64,000 bases of DNA, taken from NCBI RefSeq assembly GCF_030282825.1, contig NZ_JASTZU010000018.1, positions 124,001-188,000 on the forward strand, written 5' to 3'. Of this stretch, positions 44,842 to 53,313 are shown one piece after another. The notes under the pieces were generated by a model. The model saw only the letters and a program-made list of their open reading frames with translations, did no database searches and was not told the origin of the DNA. Within the stretch, counting starts at the first letter, position 1, and every line of letters begins with the position of its first letter. This stretch comes from Aquibacillus rhizosphaerae. Its GTDB lineage: Bacteria; Bacillota; Bacilli; Bacillales; Amphibacillaceae. Made by a program: the position numbers and the translations under genes.

Positions 44842-44916
44842 TTATTAACAACTAACTAAATTATTTCATAAATGTTCTTAGTCCTTATTAATTTCTTGCC
44901 TTATGAAATTACTATA

Positions 44917-45693
44917 TTACAGAATATCCAACCAAATTTTAATGGCTGTACCAGCAATTAATATTGCTAAGATAACTTGTAAAAGTTTGGTATTCACTTT
45001 TTTACCAGCATTTGCACCTAACGGCGAAGCTATTAAACTAGCGATGATCATAATTGCTGCTGGGAAGTATTCCACTTGCCCTGTCGTCACTTTCCCTACT
45101 GTTGCACCGATGGAAGAAATAAACGTAATCGCTAATGAGGAAGCAATTGTCATACGTGTTGGAATCTTAAGAACTACAAGCATAATTGGAACCAATAGAA
45201 ACGCACCAGCTGCCCCTACAATTCCAGCTCCAACACCAACAATTAAAGCTAAAGTAGCTGCGAGCCACTTGTTAAACTTTACTTGATCTAATGGAATATC
45301 ATCAATACCTTTTTTAGGAACAAACATCATCACAGCAGCGATTAATGCTAATATTCCATAGGTTAGATTTATTCCACCTTCAGATAATAATTTTGAGCCG
45401 TATCCACCAATAAAACTACCTATAAGAATACTAACACCCATATAAGCAATAAGGGTTTTATTTAAATAGCCACCTTTTCGGTACGCCCATACACCGCCAA
45501 TCGTTGCAAACAGTACTTGGACAGCACTAATTCCTGATACCTCATGCGCTGTAAATGCTGCTACACCGAATAATGGTGGAATGTATAAAAGCATTGGATA
45601 TTTAATAATGGAACCGCCTATGCCTAGCATTCCTGAAATATAAGACCCAGCAAAACCAATTAAGAATATAGTGATGATAAAAGCAAAGTCCAT
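44917..45693 (-). CDS. TauE/SafE-type sulfite/sulfur-anion exporter (YrkJ-like)
   Basis: A 258-residue membrane protein with about eight helices and two homologous halves of the TSUP/TauE family: [18 protein letters not shown] near 21-38 and [19 protein letters not shown] near 155-173. It is expected to export sulfite or other organosulfur anions produced by persulfide oxidation. It is the last gene of operon B, after a perfect 26-bp palindrome. A TauE gene adjoins cstR in staphylococci as well. Confidence 0.9.
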   Translation of the reverse strand: MDFAFIITIFLIGFAGSYISGMLGIGGSIIKYPMLLYIPPLFGVAAFTAHEVSGISAVQVLFATIGGVWAYRKGGYLNKTLIAYMGVSILIGSFIGGYGSKLLSEGGINLTYGILALIAAVMMFVPKKGIDDIPLDQVKFNKWLAATLALIVGVGAGIVGAAGAFLLVPIMLVVLKIPTRMTIASSLAITFISSIGATVGKVTTGQVEYFPAAIMIIASLIASPLGANAGKKVNTKLLQVILAILIAGTAIKIWLDIL

Positions 45694-45713
45694 TGATTAT
45701 CCCCCCTAAAGTA

Positions 45714-45739
45714 AAGGGAACCATGTACATGGTTCCCTT
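45714..45739. terminator. Perfect 26-bp palindrome inside operon B
   Basis: AAGGGAACCATG and its complement, between TusA and TauE. On the minus strand it is followed by TTTACTTT, so it may be a leaky terminator that sets the TauE level. Confidence 0.55.
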
Positions 45740-45746
45740 ATCCTAT

Positions 45747-45974
45747 TTAACCTTTCTTAATCCAAAACTTTAATACATCATTTTCCTCTGTATCTTGTAA
45801 TAGCTCATGGCCTCCAGATTTCGCCCATGCAGCTAAGTCACTTTTCGCACCTTTATCTGTTGCGTGTACTTCCAAGATTTGACCAGATTCTAATTCATTC
45901 ATCGCCTTTTTTGTTCTTACGATTGGCATTGGGCATGCTAACCCTTTTGCATCTAATACTTTTGTTACGTCCAT
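45747..45974 (-). CDS. TusA-family sulfurtransferase, copy B
   Basis: A 75-residue TusA protein with LACPMPIVRTKKAM and the same C-terminus (LKFWIKKG) as copy A at 36495; only about a dozen residues differ. It follows the MBL-rhodanese gene by 46 bases, as in operon A. AGGAGGAAT precedes the ATG. Confidence 0.92.
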   Translation of the reverse strand: MDVTKVLDAKGLACPMPIVRTKKAMNELESGQILEVHATDKGAKSDLAAWAKSGGHELLQDTEENDVLKFWIKKG

Positions 45975-46020
45975 TTCTATTCCTCCTAAATGTTTTTATT
46001 TCATATTTTATAATTAACTA

Positions 46021-47148
46021 TTAACGTACCGCACAGCGGTTTGGTCCAATTTCCATTTCTCTTTGTTTTTCTTCTTCTGGTGTAACCTTACCCATATTGG
46101 TTTCACGAATTTCCTGGTATGCGTTCGGTTGTGGCGGTAAGTTTTCCGTCACTAGTCTTCTAAATTCGGATTCATCTTCAATGTTTAATCCGTGGTTTTT
46201 TGCAAATAGTGTGCCTAGTTTTTCAGCTACACTTCCATCCTCATTTAACTCATCGATAATCATAAAGTGTGCTGGTAAAACGATTAGTTCCTCTGATAAA
46301 TCTCTGTAACGAGAATATAGACTTTCCCTTAAGTCACCAACCCAGTCTTCAGCTTTCCCAGCTAAGTCAGGTCTTCCGATAGAATCGATGAATAAAATAT
46401 CACCTGACAATAAGAATTTTTCATCTACCACAAATGATGTGGAACCAATGGTGTGTCCTGGTGAATATAGGGCATGAATATCAATTGCAGTATTCCCAAT
46501 TGTTACAACATTCCCACCTTCTAATGCTGCATATTCAAATGTCACATCTTCTGCATCTTTAGGAGGTAACCAGTATGTTGCACCTGTTTGTTCAGCAATC
46601 TTTCTTCCTCCAGAGATGTGGTCAGCGTGTAAGTGTGTATCAAACACGTTTGTGATCTTTGCATCTTTACTTGCAGCAAATTCTGTGAAAATATCTGTCA
46701 TACGTGTTGCATCAATAATTGCAGCTTCTCCATTTGAAATTACCATGTAAGAAAGACAACCTTTACCAATACGAACAAACTGATAAACTTCGCCACCGTC
46801 GTTTAAATCCCCAACTTTGACAGGCTCTAAGTGTTCACTCCAAGCTTTCATTCCACCTTGCAGGTAGGACACAGTTAATCCTTCTTCCGATAGCAATTCC
46901 GCTACCATGACAGATGAACCTTCTTTTGCACATACTACTAGAATTTCTTTATTAGAAGGTATTTTATCTAAAATTCCCTCGACCCCATCTAGGAGATCAA
47001 AGTAAGGAATGTTCAAGTAATCGAAGTTATCTCCTTCAATCTTCCAATCTGCGAACGCATCTTCATTACGAACATCTAAAATAAATAACTCTTCTTTATT
47101 AAAAACCTTTTGTGTCACTTCATGTGCTGTCATCATATTTACAGTCAT
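46021..47148 (-). CDS. Rhodanese-persulfide dioxygenase fusion, copy B
   Basis: A 375-residue paralogue of the product at 36738-37871, with the same order and motifs: rhodanese Cys in [15 protein letters not shown] motif [12 protein letters not shown], then [15 protein letters not shown] and LPAHFMI. The C-terminal [20 protein letters not shown] is conserved between the copies. The active-site loops differ slightly (CAKEGS here, CAKGGS in A). It should oxidise persulfides to sulfite. It lies between glutaredoxin and TusA genes in operon B. Confidence 0.92.
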   Translation of the reverse strand: MTVNMMTAHEVTQKVFNKEELFILDVRNEDAFADWKIEGDNFDYLNIPYFDLLDGVEGILDKIPSNKEILVVCAKEGSSVMVAELLSEEGLTVSYLQGGMKAWSEHLEPVKVGDLNDGGEVYQFVRIGKGCLSYMVISNGEAAIIDATRMTDIFTEFAASKDAKITNVFDTHLHADHISGGRKIAEQTGATYWLPPKDAEDVTFEYAALEGGNVVTIGNTAIDIHALYSPGHTIGSTSFVVDEKFLLSGDILFIDSIGRPDLAGKAEDWVGDLRESLYSRYRDLSEELIVLPAHFMIIDELNEDGSVAEKLGTLFAKNHGLNIEDESEFRRLVTENLPPQPNAYQEIRETNMGKVTPEEEKQREMEIGPNRCAVR

Positions 47149-47193
47149 CTCTCAATTACCCCCTATGGTATTATTTGTTGTGAAAAAATATAC

Positions 47194-47427
47194 TTATTTC
47201 TTCAAAGCATCCAAAATACTATTTGGATCAAAACCTAAAACCCATGTACCATTCACTACTGATTGAGGCACACCCATTTGTCCGGTTGTTTGAACAACAC
47301 GTTGCATCGCTATTGGATCATTTTCTACATTAACTTCTTGAAAAGCGATATTTTTATCAGTTAAGAAATTTTTTAACATCACACAATACGGACATTTTGT
47401 TGTGGTATAAACAGTTATATGATTCAA
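47194..47427 (-). CDS. Glutaredoxin-family protein
   Basis: A 77-residue glutaredoxin/NrdH-like fold protein: YTTTKCPYCVMLKNFL with a CPYC active site near residues 13-16, and TGQMGVPQSVV with the cis-Pro. It would reduce disulfides, mixed disulfides or persulfides on the neighbouring sulfur carriers. It is present in operon B only. AGGAGGTGAAATATTG precedes the ATG. Confidence 0.88.
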   Translation of the reverse strand: MNHITVYTTTKCPYCVMLKNFLTDKNIAFQEVNVENDPIAMQRVVQTTGQMGVPQSVVNGTWVLGFDPNSILDALKK

Positions 47428-47445
47428 TATTTCACCTCCTAAATT

Positions 47446-48009
47446 TTATAATTTTGTTGTCTCTCCAGTCCATTGGCTCATACCTGGTATCACATTAATA
47501 ACATTTTCAAAACCATTTTGCGCCAATTTCTGTGCGGCTAAATCACTTCTACTTCCAGTTCTACATACGACATAGATTTTATCTTCTTTGTTTAACTCTT
47601 TTACACGGTCATCCAATTCTCCTAATGGGATTGAAACCGCACTCGGAATGTGGTTAAATGCATATTCTGCTGACTCTCTTACATCAAGAACAACAATATC
47701 TTTAGTCAACTTTGATTCTAGTTCCTCATTTGTAGCTATATAAGGATGTTTCTTTTCAACCGTATCTTCTTCAGATGATTTTCTTAAATAGTGTTTTAGA
47801 GTGTCGCCTTCCTCAAGTGTGCCTAGATATTGGTGTCCAGAACTGTTAGCCCAAGCCTCCATATCAGCTTTTGATCCTTTATCCGTTGCTTGCACTTCAA
47901 TCACTTGCCCTGCTTCTAAGTCCTTCATTGCCTTTTTCGTTTTAACAATTGGCATAGGGCATGCTAACCCTTTAGCATCTAATACAAAATTTGCATTAAG
48001 TGATTCCAT
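47446..48009 (-). CDS. TusA-rhodanese fusion (YrkF-like), copy B
   Basis: A 187-residue protein with TusA (LACPMPIVKTKKAM) and rhodanese (VVCRTGSRSD) domains, paralogous to 38310-38882. The frame is open to 48030, but ATGGAGG precedes the ATG at 48009, so the shorter form is chosen. A 16-bp operator overlaps the region just upstream (48023-48038), so this part of operon B can be transcribed from an internal CstR-controlled promoter. Confidence 0.92.
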   Translation of the reverse strand: MESLNANFVLDAKGLACPMPIVKTKKAMKDLEAGQVIEVQATDKGSKADMEAWANSSGHQYLGTLEEGDTLKHYLRKSSEEDTVEKKHPYIATNEELESKLTKDIVVLDVRESAEYAFNHIPSAVSIPLGELDDRVKELNKEDKIYVVCRTGSRSDLAAQKLAQNGFENVINVIPGMSQWTGETTKL

Positions 48010-48022
48010 TTCAAAACCTCCA

Positions 48023-48038
48023 TTACCCATACGGGTAT
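48023..48038. promoter_or_regulatory. Internal CstR-like operator of operon B
   Basis: TTACCCATACGGGTAT, 14 bases before the start codon of the TusA-rhodanese gene and within the leader of its ribosome site. Confidence 0.65.
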
Positions 48039-48055
48039 ATTTTTATTTAAAAAAA

Positions 48056-48355
48056 TTACTCTGTTTCGCCTTCCCAAGCCAGCATTCCGCCAACCATGTT
48101 GATTACGTTGAAACCTTTGCTTTCGAGATATTGTGCGGCGCGACCACTTCTACCGCCAGAACGACAAATCATAATATATTCCTTTGATTTATCTAATTCA
48201 TGCATTCGGAATTCAAGTAAACCTAGTGGAATATTCACTGAATCCGGGATTTTTGCTTCTGCTACTTCATCCACTTCACGAACATCAACCATATTTATAT
48301 CTTTATTCTCATCTAATAATTTTTGTAGTTCTTTTGTAGAAATTTCCTTCATCAT
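48056..48355 (-). CDS. Single-domain rhodanese, copy B
   Basis: A 99-residue rhodanese with active loop IMICRSGGRSGRAAQ and the closing GGMLAWEGE. AAAGGAGATAATA precedes the ATG pair at 48355; the longer frame to 48400 has no ribosome site. It corresponds to the first gene of operon A (38895-39194). Confidence 0.9.
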   Translation of the reverse strand: MMKEISTKELQKLLDENKDINMVDVREVDEVAEAKIPDSVNIPLGLLEFRMHELDKSKEYIMICRSGGRSGRAAQYLESKGFNVINMVGGMLAWEGETE

Positions 48356-48434
48356 TATTATCTCCTTTCTTATTAAAGTACTTTTGATAATGAATAGCAT
48401 CAGTGTAAACCTTACACTGAACTATTCAGTTAAT

Positions 48435-48797
48435 TTATCTCCAGGCATTCATGCCACCCTTTACATTGGTTACACTAGTAAAACCTAATTTCTTCAGCAT
48501 CTTTGATGCTTTTTGACTTCTCATCCCACTTTGACAAATTACAACTACCTCTTTATCCAGTGAAAGTTCATTTATTGCTTTTTTACCTAGTGTATGAAGT
48601 GGAATATTTTTAAAACCTTTAATATTATTCCCTTTAAATTCTGCCGGTGTTCGCACATCAACAAATTGCTTACTTTTATCTTTTATTTCTGTTTTGAGTT
48701 CTGTTGTTGATATGTTTTTAATCCCTTTAACGGGAATAAATCTTTTAATAATAAAGAACAAAACTAACGCATAAACAACATAATTTATATATTCCAT
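48435..48797 (-). CDS. Membrane-anchored rhodanese
   Basis: A 120-residue protein with one N-terminal membrane helix (about 3-18, YVVYALVLFFIIKRF) and a rhodanese domain whose active loop is VVICQSGMRSQKAS. It has the catalytic Cys that the similar anchored protein at 43102 lacks. ATTGGAGG precedes the ATG at 48797. It would handle sulfane sulfur at the cytoplasmic membrane face. It lies between DsrE and the single rhodanese in operon B. Confidence 0.88.
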   Translation of the reverse strand: MEYINYVVYALVLFFIIKRFIPVKGIKNISTTELKTEIKDKSKQFVDVRTPAEFKGNNIKGFKNIPLHTLGKKAINELSLDKEVVVICQSGMRSQKASKMLKKLGFTSVTNVKGGMNAWR

Positions 48798-48838
48798 TCT
48801 ATCGTCCTCCAATTAATGAAGGAAAAATTCCTTCATTA

Positions 48839-49318
48839 TTATATAAACAAGTTTACATTTCCATCTTCAGCGTCACCAAGATAAGCGGCAACTCCTGCAT
48901 AATCAATACCATCTAATAGTTCTTCTTTTTGGAGTCCTAATAGATCCATTGTCATTGTACATGCTACTAGCTTAACATCTTGCTCCTTTGCCATTTCAAC
49001 TAAGTCTGGTAATGGCATTGCATTATGCTTTTTCATTACACCTTTAATCATCTTTGGACCAAAGCCTGCAAAGTGCATTTTCGATAATCCCATTTTATCT
49101 GCGCCTCTTGGCATCATTTTTCCAAACATTTTTTCCATAAAACCTTTTTTCACTTCAATGTTTTCATCTTTCCTTAGAGCATTTAAGCCCCAAAACGTAT
49201 GAAAAATAGTTACTTCATGATCGTAGGCAGCTGCACCATTAGCAATAATATATGCTGCCATTGCTTTATCGTAATCTCCACTGAATAGAACAATGGTTGT
49301 TATTTTCTTTTCTGACAT
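48839..49318 (-). CDS. DsrE2-type protein (YrkE-like)
   Basis: A 159-residue DsrE-family protein of the YrkE kind: KKITTIVLFSGDYDKAMAAY at the start, VTIFHTFWGLNAL, a basic/Met/Gly-rich insert (about 60-90) and LVACTMTMDLLGLQKEELL containing the sulfur-binding Cys. It is a persulfide carrier that partners with TusA. It is the first gene of operon B and has two CstR-like operators upstream. GGGGGATTAAC precedes the ATG. Confidence 0.9.
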   Translation of the reverse strand: MSEKKITTIVLFSGDYDKAMAAYIIANGAAAYDHEVTIFHTFWGLNALRKDENIEVKKGFMEKMFGKMMPRGADKMGLSKMHFAGFGPKMIKGVMKKHNAMPLPDLVEMAKEQDVKLVACTMTMDLLGLQKEELLDGIDYAGVAAYLGDAEDGNVNLFI

Positions 49319-49354
49319 GTTAATCCCCCTATAAGTTTCTATATTTTAATACCG

Positions 49355-49370
49355 TTACCCCTACGGGTAT
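49355..49370. promoter_or_regulatory. CstR-like operator 1 of operon B
   Basis: TTACCCCTACGGGTAT, 37 bases before the DsrE start. Confidence 0.7.
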
Positions 49371-49458
49371 ATATAATAATAAAATAAAAAGTGGGTGTCA
49401 ACCCTCTATATAATTTATTATTAATTTAACTGTGGCGTTCGTCTACAAAACCTATAAT

Positions 49459-49474
49459 ATACCCTGCTAGGTAT
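49459..49474. promoter_or_regulatory. CstR-like operator 2 of operon B
   Basis: ATACCCTGCTAGGTAT, about 140 bases before the DsrE start and 27 bases before the TTGAGA box of the opposite-strand transcription unit. It could serve either direction. Confidence 0.65.
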
Positions 49475-49500
49475 TTTGTCAATGATGTAATTTAATTTAT

Positions 49501-49780
49501 TTGAGAGTTAATACTTAATTGGTTATATTACAATCATTTCTTCCTATCTACAGATTCGTTTATGACTATAGGAACAAGAAACCCGAGATTTAAATTCATT
49601 AGATTCATCCTCTTAAGTTACCTTCTTTATCATATATCCTTAACGGTATTGTAGCTGTTATTGTATTACTGTACCATGAACTCCGCAACCGCAATTTGAA
49701 CAATTAGATAATACAAATAAAGAAGACATAAGATGATTATTACATCCAAAGCTCTCTTTATTTGTATTTCTGTTTTTTTA
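49501..49780 (+). ncRNA. Candidate small RNA with its own promoter and terminator
   Basis: TTGAGA (49501-49506), 17 bases, TATATT (49524-49529) is a good sigma-A promoter. Arms AATACAAATAAAGA (49710-49723) and TCTTTATTTGTATT (49755-49768), followed by T7, form a plus-strand terminator. The predicted transcript of about 245 bases holds no gene with a ribosome site; the longest frame is 30 codons (49562-49654). It lies divergent to operon B next to a CstR-like operator. Confidence 0.4.
49658..49729 (-). CDS. Tiny Cys-rich peptide, very tentative
   Basis: A 23-codon frame encodes a peptide ending NCSNCGCGVHGTVIQ. There is no clear ribosome site, and it lies antisense to the candidate small RNA. 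It shares CGCG-VHG with the frame at 29818-29877. Confidence 0.2.
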   Translation of the reverse strand: MSSLFVLSNCSNCGCGVHGTVIQ

Positions 49781-49876
49781 TTTTAACATTTACTTTAGTT
49801 TTTTATATGTAAGTTAATTTTAGGTTATCTTTAAGGTAATATTCCATCAGTTTTTATCAATCCCCTCTGTAATTAC

Positions 49877-50680
49877 TTACCACCAAATTCGTTGTTCTTT
49901 ACCTTTGGAAATGTCAGCATTCTCATCGCCTCCATCCCAACTAAGCGTTCTCAAACATGCTCGTACATCTTCCTCAAGCCTATTTCTTTCCTTTCCAATC
50001 GTAATTAGGTGTCCTGATTTTTCATACCATTTTAGCTTTTTTTGATTTGAAGATATTTGATTCAGAATCATAGTCGGATTATTCATATCTATTACTTGAT
50101 CCTGACGACCTTGAATGACAAATGTAGGTGGTTGAATGGATGGAAGGCCTTCTTTAACTTCCTTAATTAATTCATTGAGGCCATTAATTGCATTCATTGA
50201 TTGTTGACTTTTAAGGACTTCCATTTCCTTATCAATCATGTCATCATACTTACCTTCCCTCTTTTTTTGTTCTATTGTTTAGTACAAAATCATATTTCTG
50301 ACCGTAGTTTTATGAGAAAATCCTAACGGCGCACACATTGGTAATGTACCAACAATTGGGTAGCTTGCTGCTAACTTAAGGGAGAAAAGTCCGCCTAACG
50401 ACAGAACAGTAATTGCGATTTTTTTATAACCTTTGTTTTTTAGAAGGTTATATCTACCTATAACTGATTCCCACCACTCCTGATCAGTTGATTGAATCAA
50501 GTTTTTAGTTTCATTCGAACCATGCCCTTTATACAGAGGCGCATGAACAGTATATCCATTACTTTCCAAGTAGCGTCCAAGCATACGGACATCTGCTGTA
50601 GTACCGGTAAAGCCATGTAACAAGAGTACAGCACGATCTCCACCTTCAAAGGTAAAAGCCTCCGGAGATACAGTTTTCAT
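49877..50680 (-). pseudogene. est: Carboxylesterase (Est30/YvaK type) with an in-frame stop
   Basis: The frame reads as one alpha/beta-hydrolase related to Geobacillus Est30: LLLHGFTGTTADVRMLGRYL (oxyanion region), nucleophile Ser in TVLSLGGLFSLK, Asp in QGRQDQVI and His in KSGHLITI. The frame is broken once by TAA at 50281-50279, after RNMILY, and continues in the same frame with TIEQKKREGK to the end, with 13 sense codons before the next ATG at 50239. The catalytic Ser lies in the first part and Asp/His in the second, so the truncated product is inactive. A single base change is enough. The C-terminus is about 16 residues longer than Est30. Confidence 0.85.
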
Positions 50681-50780
50681 AGTAGTCCTCCTTTTAATTA
50701 GGAATGATTGTTTTGTGTCTTATTATCTTTCTCTAATAGTTGGAGACTTATTACTATGATTGATAACTGCTTTAACACGA

Positions 50781-50816
50781 ATAAAGCCCCCATCACGAAT
50801 TGTAGGGGGCTTATTT
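50781..50816 (-). terminator. Terminator of the CoA-disulfide reductase fusion gene
   Basis: AAGCCCCC and GGGGGCTT arms with an ATCACGAATTGTA loop; the T tail on the minus strand is short. Confidence 0.65.
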
Positions 50817-50818
50817 TA

Positions 50819-52726
50819 CTAAGCATCTTTACGTATATAAGTCACATATTGCTTTTCTTCCTGTTCGATTTTTATGACTGTGTTACCATTCTTTGCACAC
50901 CAACCTTTTATATCTTTCGTGAAGTTAGAGTCTGTTGCATATACTTTTAAAATCTCACCCGTCTTCAAAGTTTTCATCTTTTGAAATACATTCCTTAATG
51001 GATCTGGACATTGCAATCCAGTGACATCTAATTCGTGAGAAAATTCAACCTCTATTTGATAGGTGTTTCTATCTTCTTCTCCAGAATGAAAAACTGCGGA
51101 ATAGGTTTTCCAACCACCATCTAAATTTTTCACTTTATAGCCATTAGATGTTAAGATTCGAGTTGCAAGGTAACCACGTAAACCCACTTGACATGTGACA
51201 TAAATAATTTGGTCTTTAGGTAATTCCTCTAAGTGGTCTCGAATTTCTCCTAATGGTATATTTATTGATCCTTTGATAAAGCCTGCTTCTCTTTCAATAG
51301 GTTCACGGACATCGATTAGCATACCACCCGTTTCAATTATTTGATCCATTTCATCCCATTGAACTGTTTCCAAATCTTCATCAAGCATGTTAGAAGCAAC
51401 GTAACCTACCATGTTGACTGGATCTTTTGCAGAAGAAAATGGTGGCGCATAAGAAAGCTCTAATTCCGTCAAATCATGTACCGTCAAGTTACCTTTAATA
51501 GCAGTTGCAATCACATCAATACGTTTGTCGACCCCATCGATTCCGACTGCTTGTGCACCAAAAATTTCCCCCGTCTTTTCATCAAAGATAAGTTTTAATG
51601 CAATAGGAGATGCACCAGGATAATACCCTGCATGGGAAGCGGGATGAACGTGCGCAACTTTATATGCTATTCCCTTTTGACTTAACATTTTTTCATTGTT
51701 CCCAGTTGTTGCAACCGTCAAATCAAATACTTTTGCAATACCAGTTCCTAGTGTACCTTTATAGGCTTCTTTCTTTCCATAGACGTTGTTGGCAACGATT
51801 CGACCTTGACGATTAGCAGGTCCAGCCAATGGGATCATCGTTGGCTGGCCATTAATATAATCCTTTACTTCAATTGCGTCTCCTAAAGCAAAAATATCTG
51901 GATCGTTTGTTTGCAAATACTCATTAACCTTTATGCCACCACGATCCCCGATTTCTAAACCTGCATCTACTGCTAATGAGTTCTCGGGTTTAACACCTAT
52001 TGAAAGCATTGTCATATCTGTTATGATTTCTTTTCCACTAGATAAAATAATTTTCTTTCCGTTTTCTTCAAATGATTTCACACCATTTTCAAGTATCAAG
52101 TTTACACCTTTGTCTTTTAAGTGACGGTGAACAATAGCTGCCATTTCATAATCTAATGGAGCCATTACTTGTTTCGCCATCTCAACAAGCGTTACATTTA
52201 CGCCACGATCCACCAAGTTTTCCGCCATTTCCAAACCGATAAACCCTCCACCGATAACGACAGCCTCTTTTGGCTTGCGTTCATCAACATAAGCTTTAAT
52301 CTTGTCTGTATCTGGGATATTTCTTAGTGTAAAGATATTATGTGCTTCTTTGATCCCTGGAATTGGTGGAAAAGTTGGTTTTGCACCAGGAGATAGAATA
52401 AGTGCATCATAGCTTTCCTTATACGTTTCACCAGTTTGTAAGTTTTTCGCTTCAACTGTTTTATTTTCACGATCTATTCTGTTTACTTCTGTTAAATTAC
52501 GAATGTCTAAATTGAATTTTTTGCTCATGCCTTCTACCGTTTGAACAAGTAATTTACTCCTATCTTTAATCGTCTCACCAATATAATACGGTAGACCACA
52601 GTTCGCAAACGACACATATTCTCCTCTTTCAAATAGTACAATTTGTGATTCCTCATCTAATCTTCTAAGTCTTGCAGCTGCAGTTGCACCACCTGCAACA
52701 CCACCGACAATTATAATTTTTCTCAT
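50819..52726 (-). CDS. CoA-disulfide/polysulfide reductase fused to rhodanese and TusA
   Basis: A 635-residue triple fusion. Residues 1-445 are a pyridine-nucleotide disulfide oxidoreductase: FAD motif IVGGVAGGATAAARLRR, redox Cys C43 in SFANCGLPYY (the CoA-disulfide reductase position), NAD motif VIGGGFIGLEMAE and FALGDAIEV. Residues about 455-545 are a rhodanese with loop VTCQVGLRGYLA. Residues about 560-635 are a TusA-like domain with DVTGLQCPDPLRN. CoADR-rhodanese enzymes reduce CoA persulfide or polysulfide with NADH; the added TusA should hand sulfur on. A CstR-like operator at 52754 lies 28 bases upstream. Confidence 0.93.
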   Translation of the reverse strand: MRKIIIVGGVAGGATAAARLRRLDEESQIVLFERGEYVSFANCGLPYYIGETIKDRSKLLVQTVEGMSKKFNLDIRNLTEVNRIDRENKTVEAKNLQTGETYKESYDALILSPGAKPTFPPIPGIKEAHNIFTLRNIPDTDKIKAYVDERKPKEAVVIGGGFIGLEMAENLVDRGVNVTLVEMAKQVMAPLDYEMAAIVHRHLKDKGVNLILENGVKSFEENGKKIILSSGKEIITDMTMLSIGVKPENSLAVDAGLEIGDRGGIKVNEYLQTNDPDIFALGDAIEVKDYINGQPTMIPLAGPANRQGRIVANNVYGKKEAYKGTLGTGIAKVFDLTVATTGNNEKMLSQKGIAYKVAHVHPASHAGYYPGASPIALKLIFDEKTGEIFGAQAVGIDGVDKRIDVIATAIKGNLTVHDLTELELSYAPPFSSAKDPVNMVGYVASNMLDEDLETVQWDEMDQIIETGGMLIDVREPIEREAGFIKGSINIPLGEIRDHLEELPKDQIIYVTCQVGLRGYLATRILTSNGYKVKNLDGGWKTYSAVFHSGEEDRNTYQIEVEFSHELDVTGLQCPDPLRNVFQKMKTLKTGEILKVYATDSNFTKDIKGWCAKNGNTVIKIEQEEKQYVTYIRKDA

Positions 52727-52753
52727 GATTAAAAACCCCCAAAGTTTTTACTT

Positions 52754-52769
52754 ATACCCGTATAGGTAT
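52754..52769. promoter_or_regulatory. CstR-like operator of the CoADR fusion gene
   Basis: ATACCCGTATAGGTAT, a 16-bp palindrome 28 bases before the start codon. Confidence 0.7.
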
Positions 52770-52881
52770 ACGAACTATTATAATAACACATTTTAGAATT
52801 GGATGTGATATATATCACACATTATTATTGTTTTAAATCAAGAAGCTATATTACATATACCTTTTGTTTAAAGAAAAGAAT

Positions 52882-52914
52882 GAGCACAAGAGTTATTTCC
52901 TAACTCCTGTGCTC
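52882..52914. repeat. Inverted repeat, possible terminator
   Basis: GAGCACAAGAGTTA and TAACTCCTGTGCTC with a 5-base loop. No gene ends here on either strand, so its role is open. Confidence 0.45.
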
Positions 52915-53313
52915 TTCTCGAATGTAGAAACGTTTCATACAATTGATAAATAAGCCCCTATTGCCTCAACTACTTTGTCATGAATTCTTTTACTATTTAT
53001 CTGTTCTTCTGAACTACACTATTACGAGCGGAAAAACTAGAAAGCTAAAAATGATAAGTTTTTCATATGCTATTGATACTATAATGTTGTATTATTAAAA
53101 ACGGATTGAATATGAAGAGATGTTAAGGTTTATTTGAAGAATTATGAAGATCAAGAAGAATTTTTAGTATAAAGTATCCTCCAAAAGAAAAGGTTTATAG
53201 TAGTTATAGTTCGACTATTTTTGAACATAACCACCAAGGACGTATTCCAATAATCTCTTATCCCGAACTAATAATTATAGGAACATAACGATAAGTCTAT
53301 AAAACGGCTAATC
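52915..53313. other. Gene-poor stretch left of the right-hand repeat
   Basis: No intact gene. A short plus-strand open stretch near 53170-53290 (with SSTIFEHNHQGRIPIISY) is preceded by a different frame ending EDQEEFLV and may be a remnant of a decayed gene. Confidence 0.3.

Noticed and set aside
36498-47980. Long DNA repeats between sulfur operons A and B
   Set aside because: The similarity is at the protein level between paralogous genes; base sequences differ throughout, so these are not recent repeat units.
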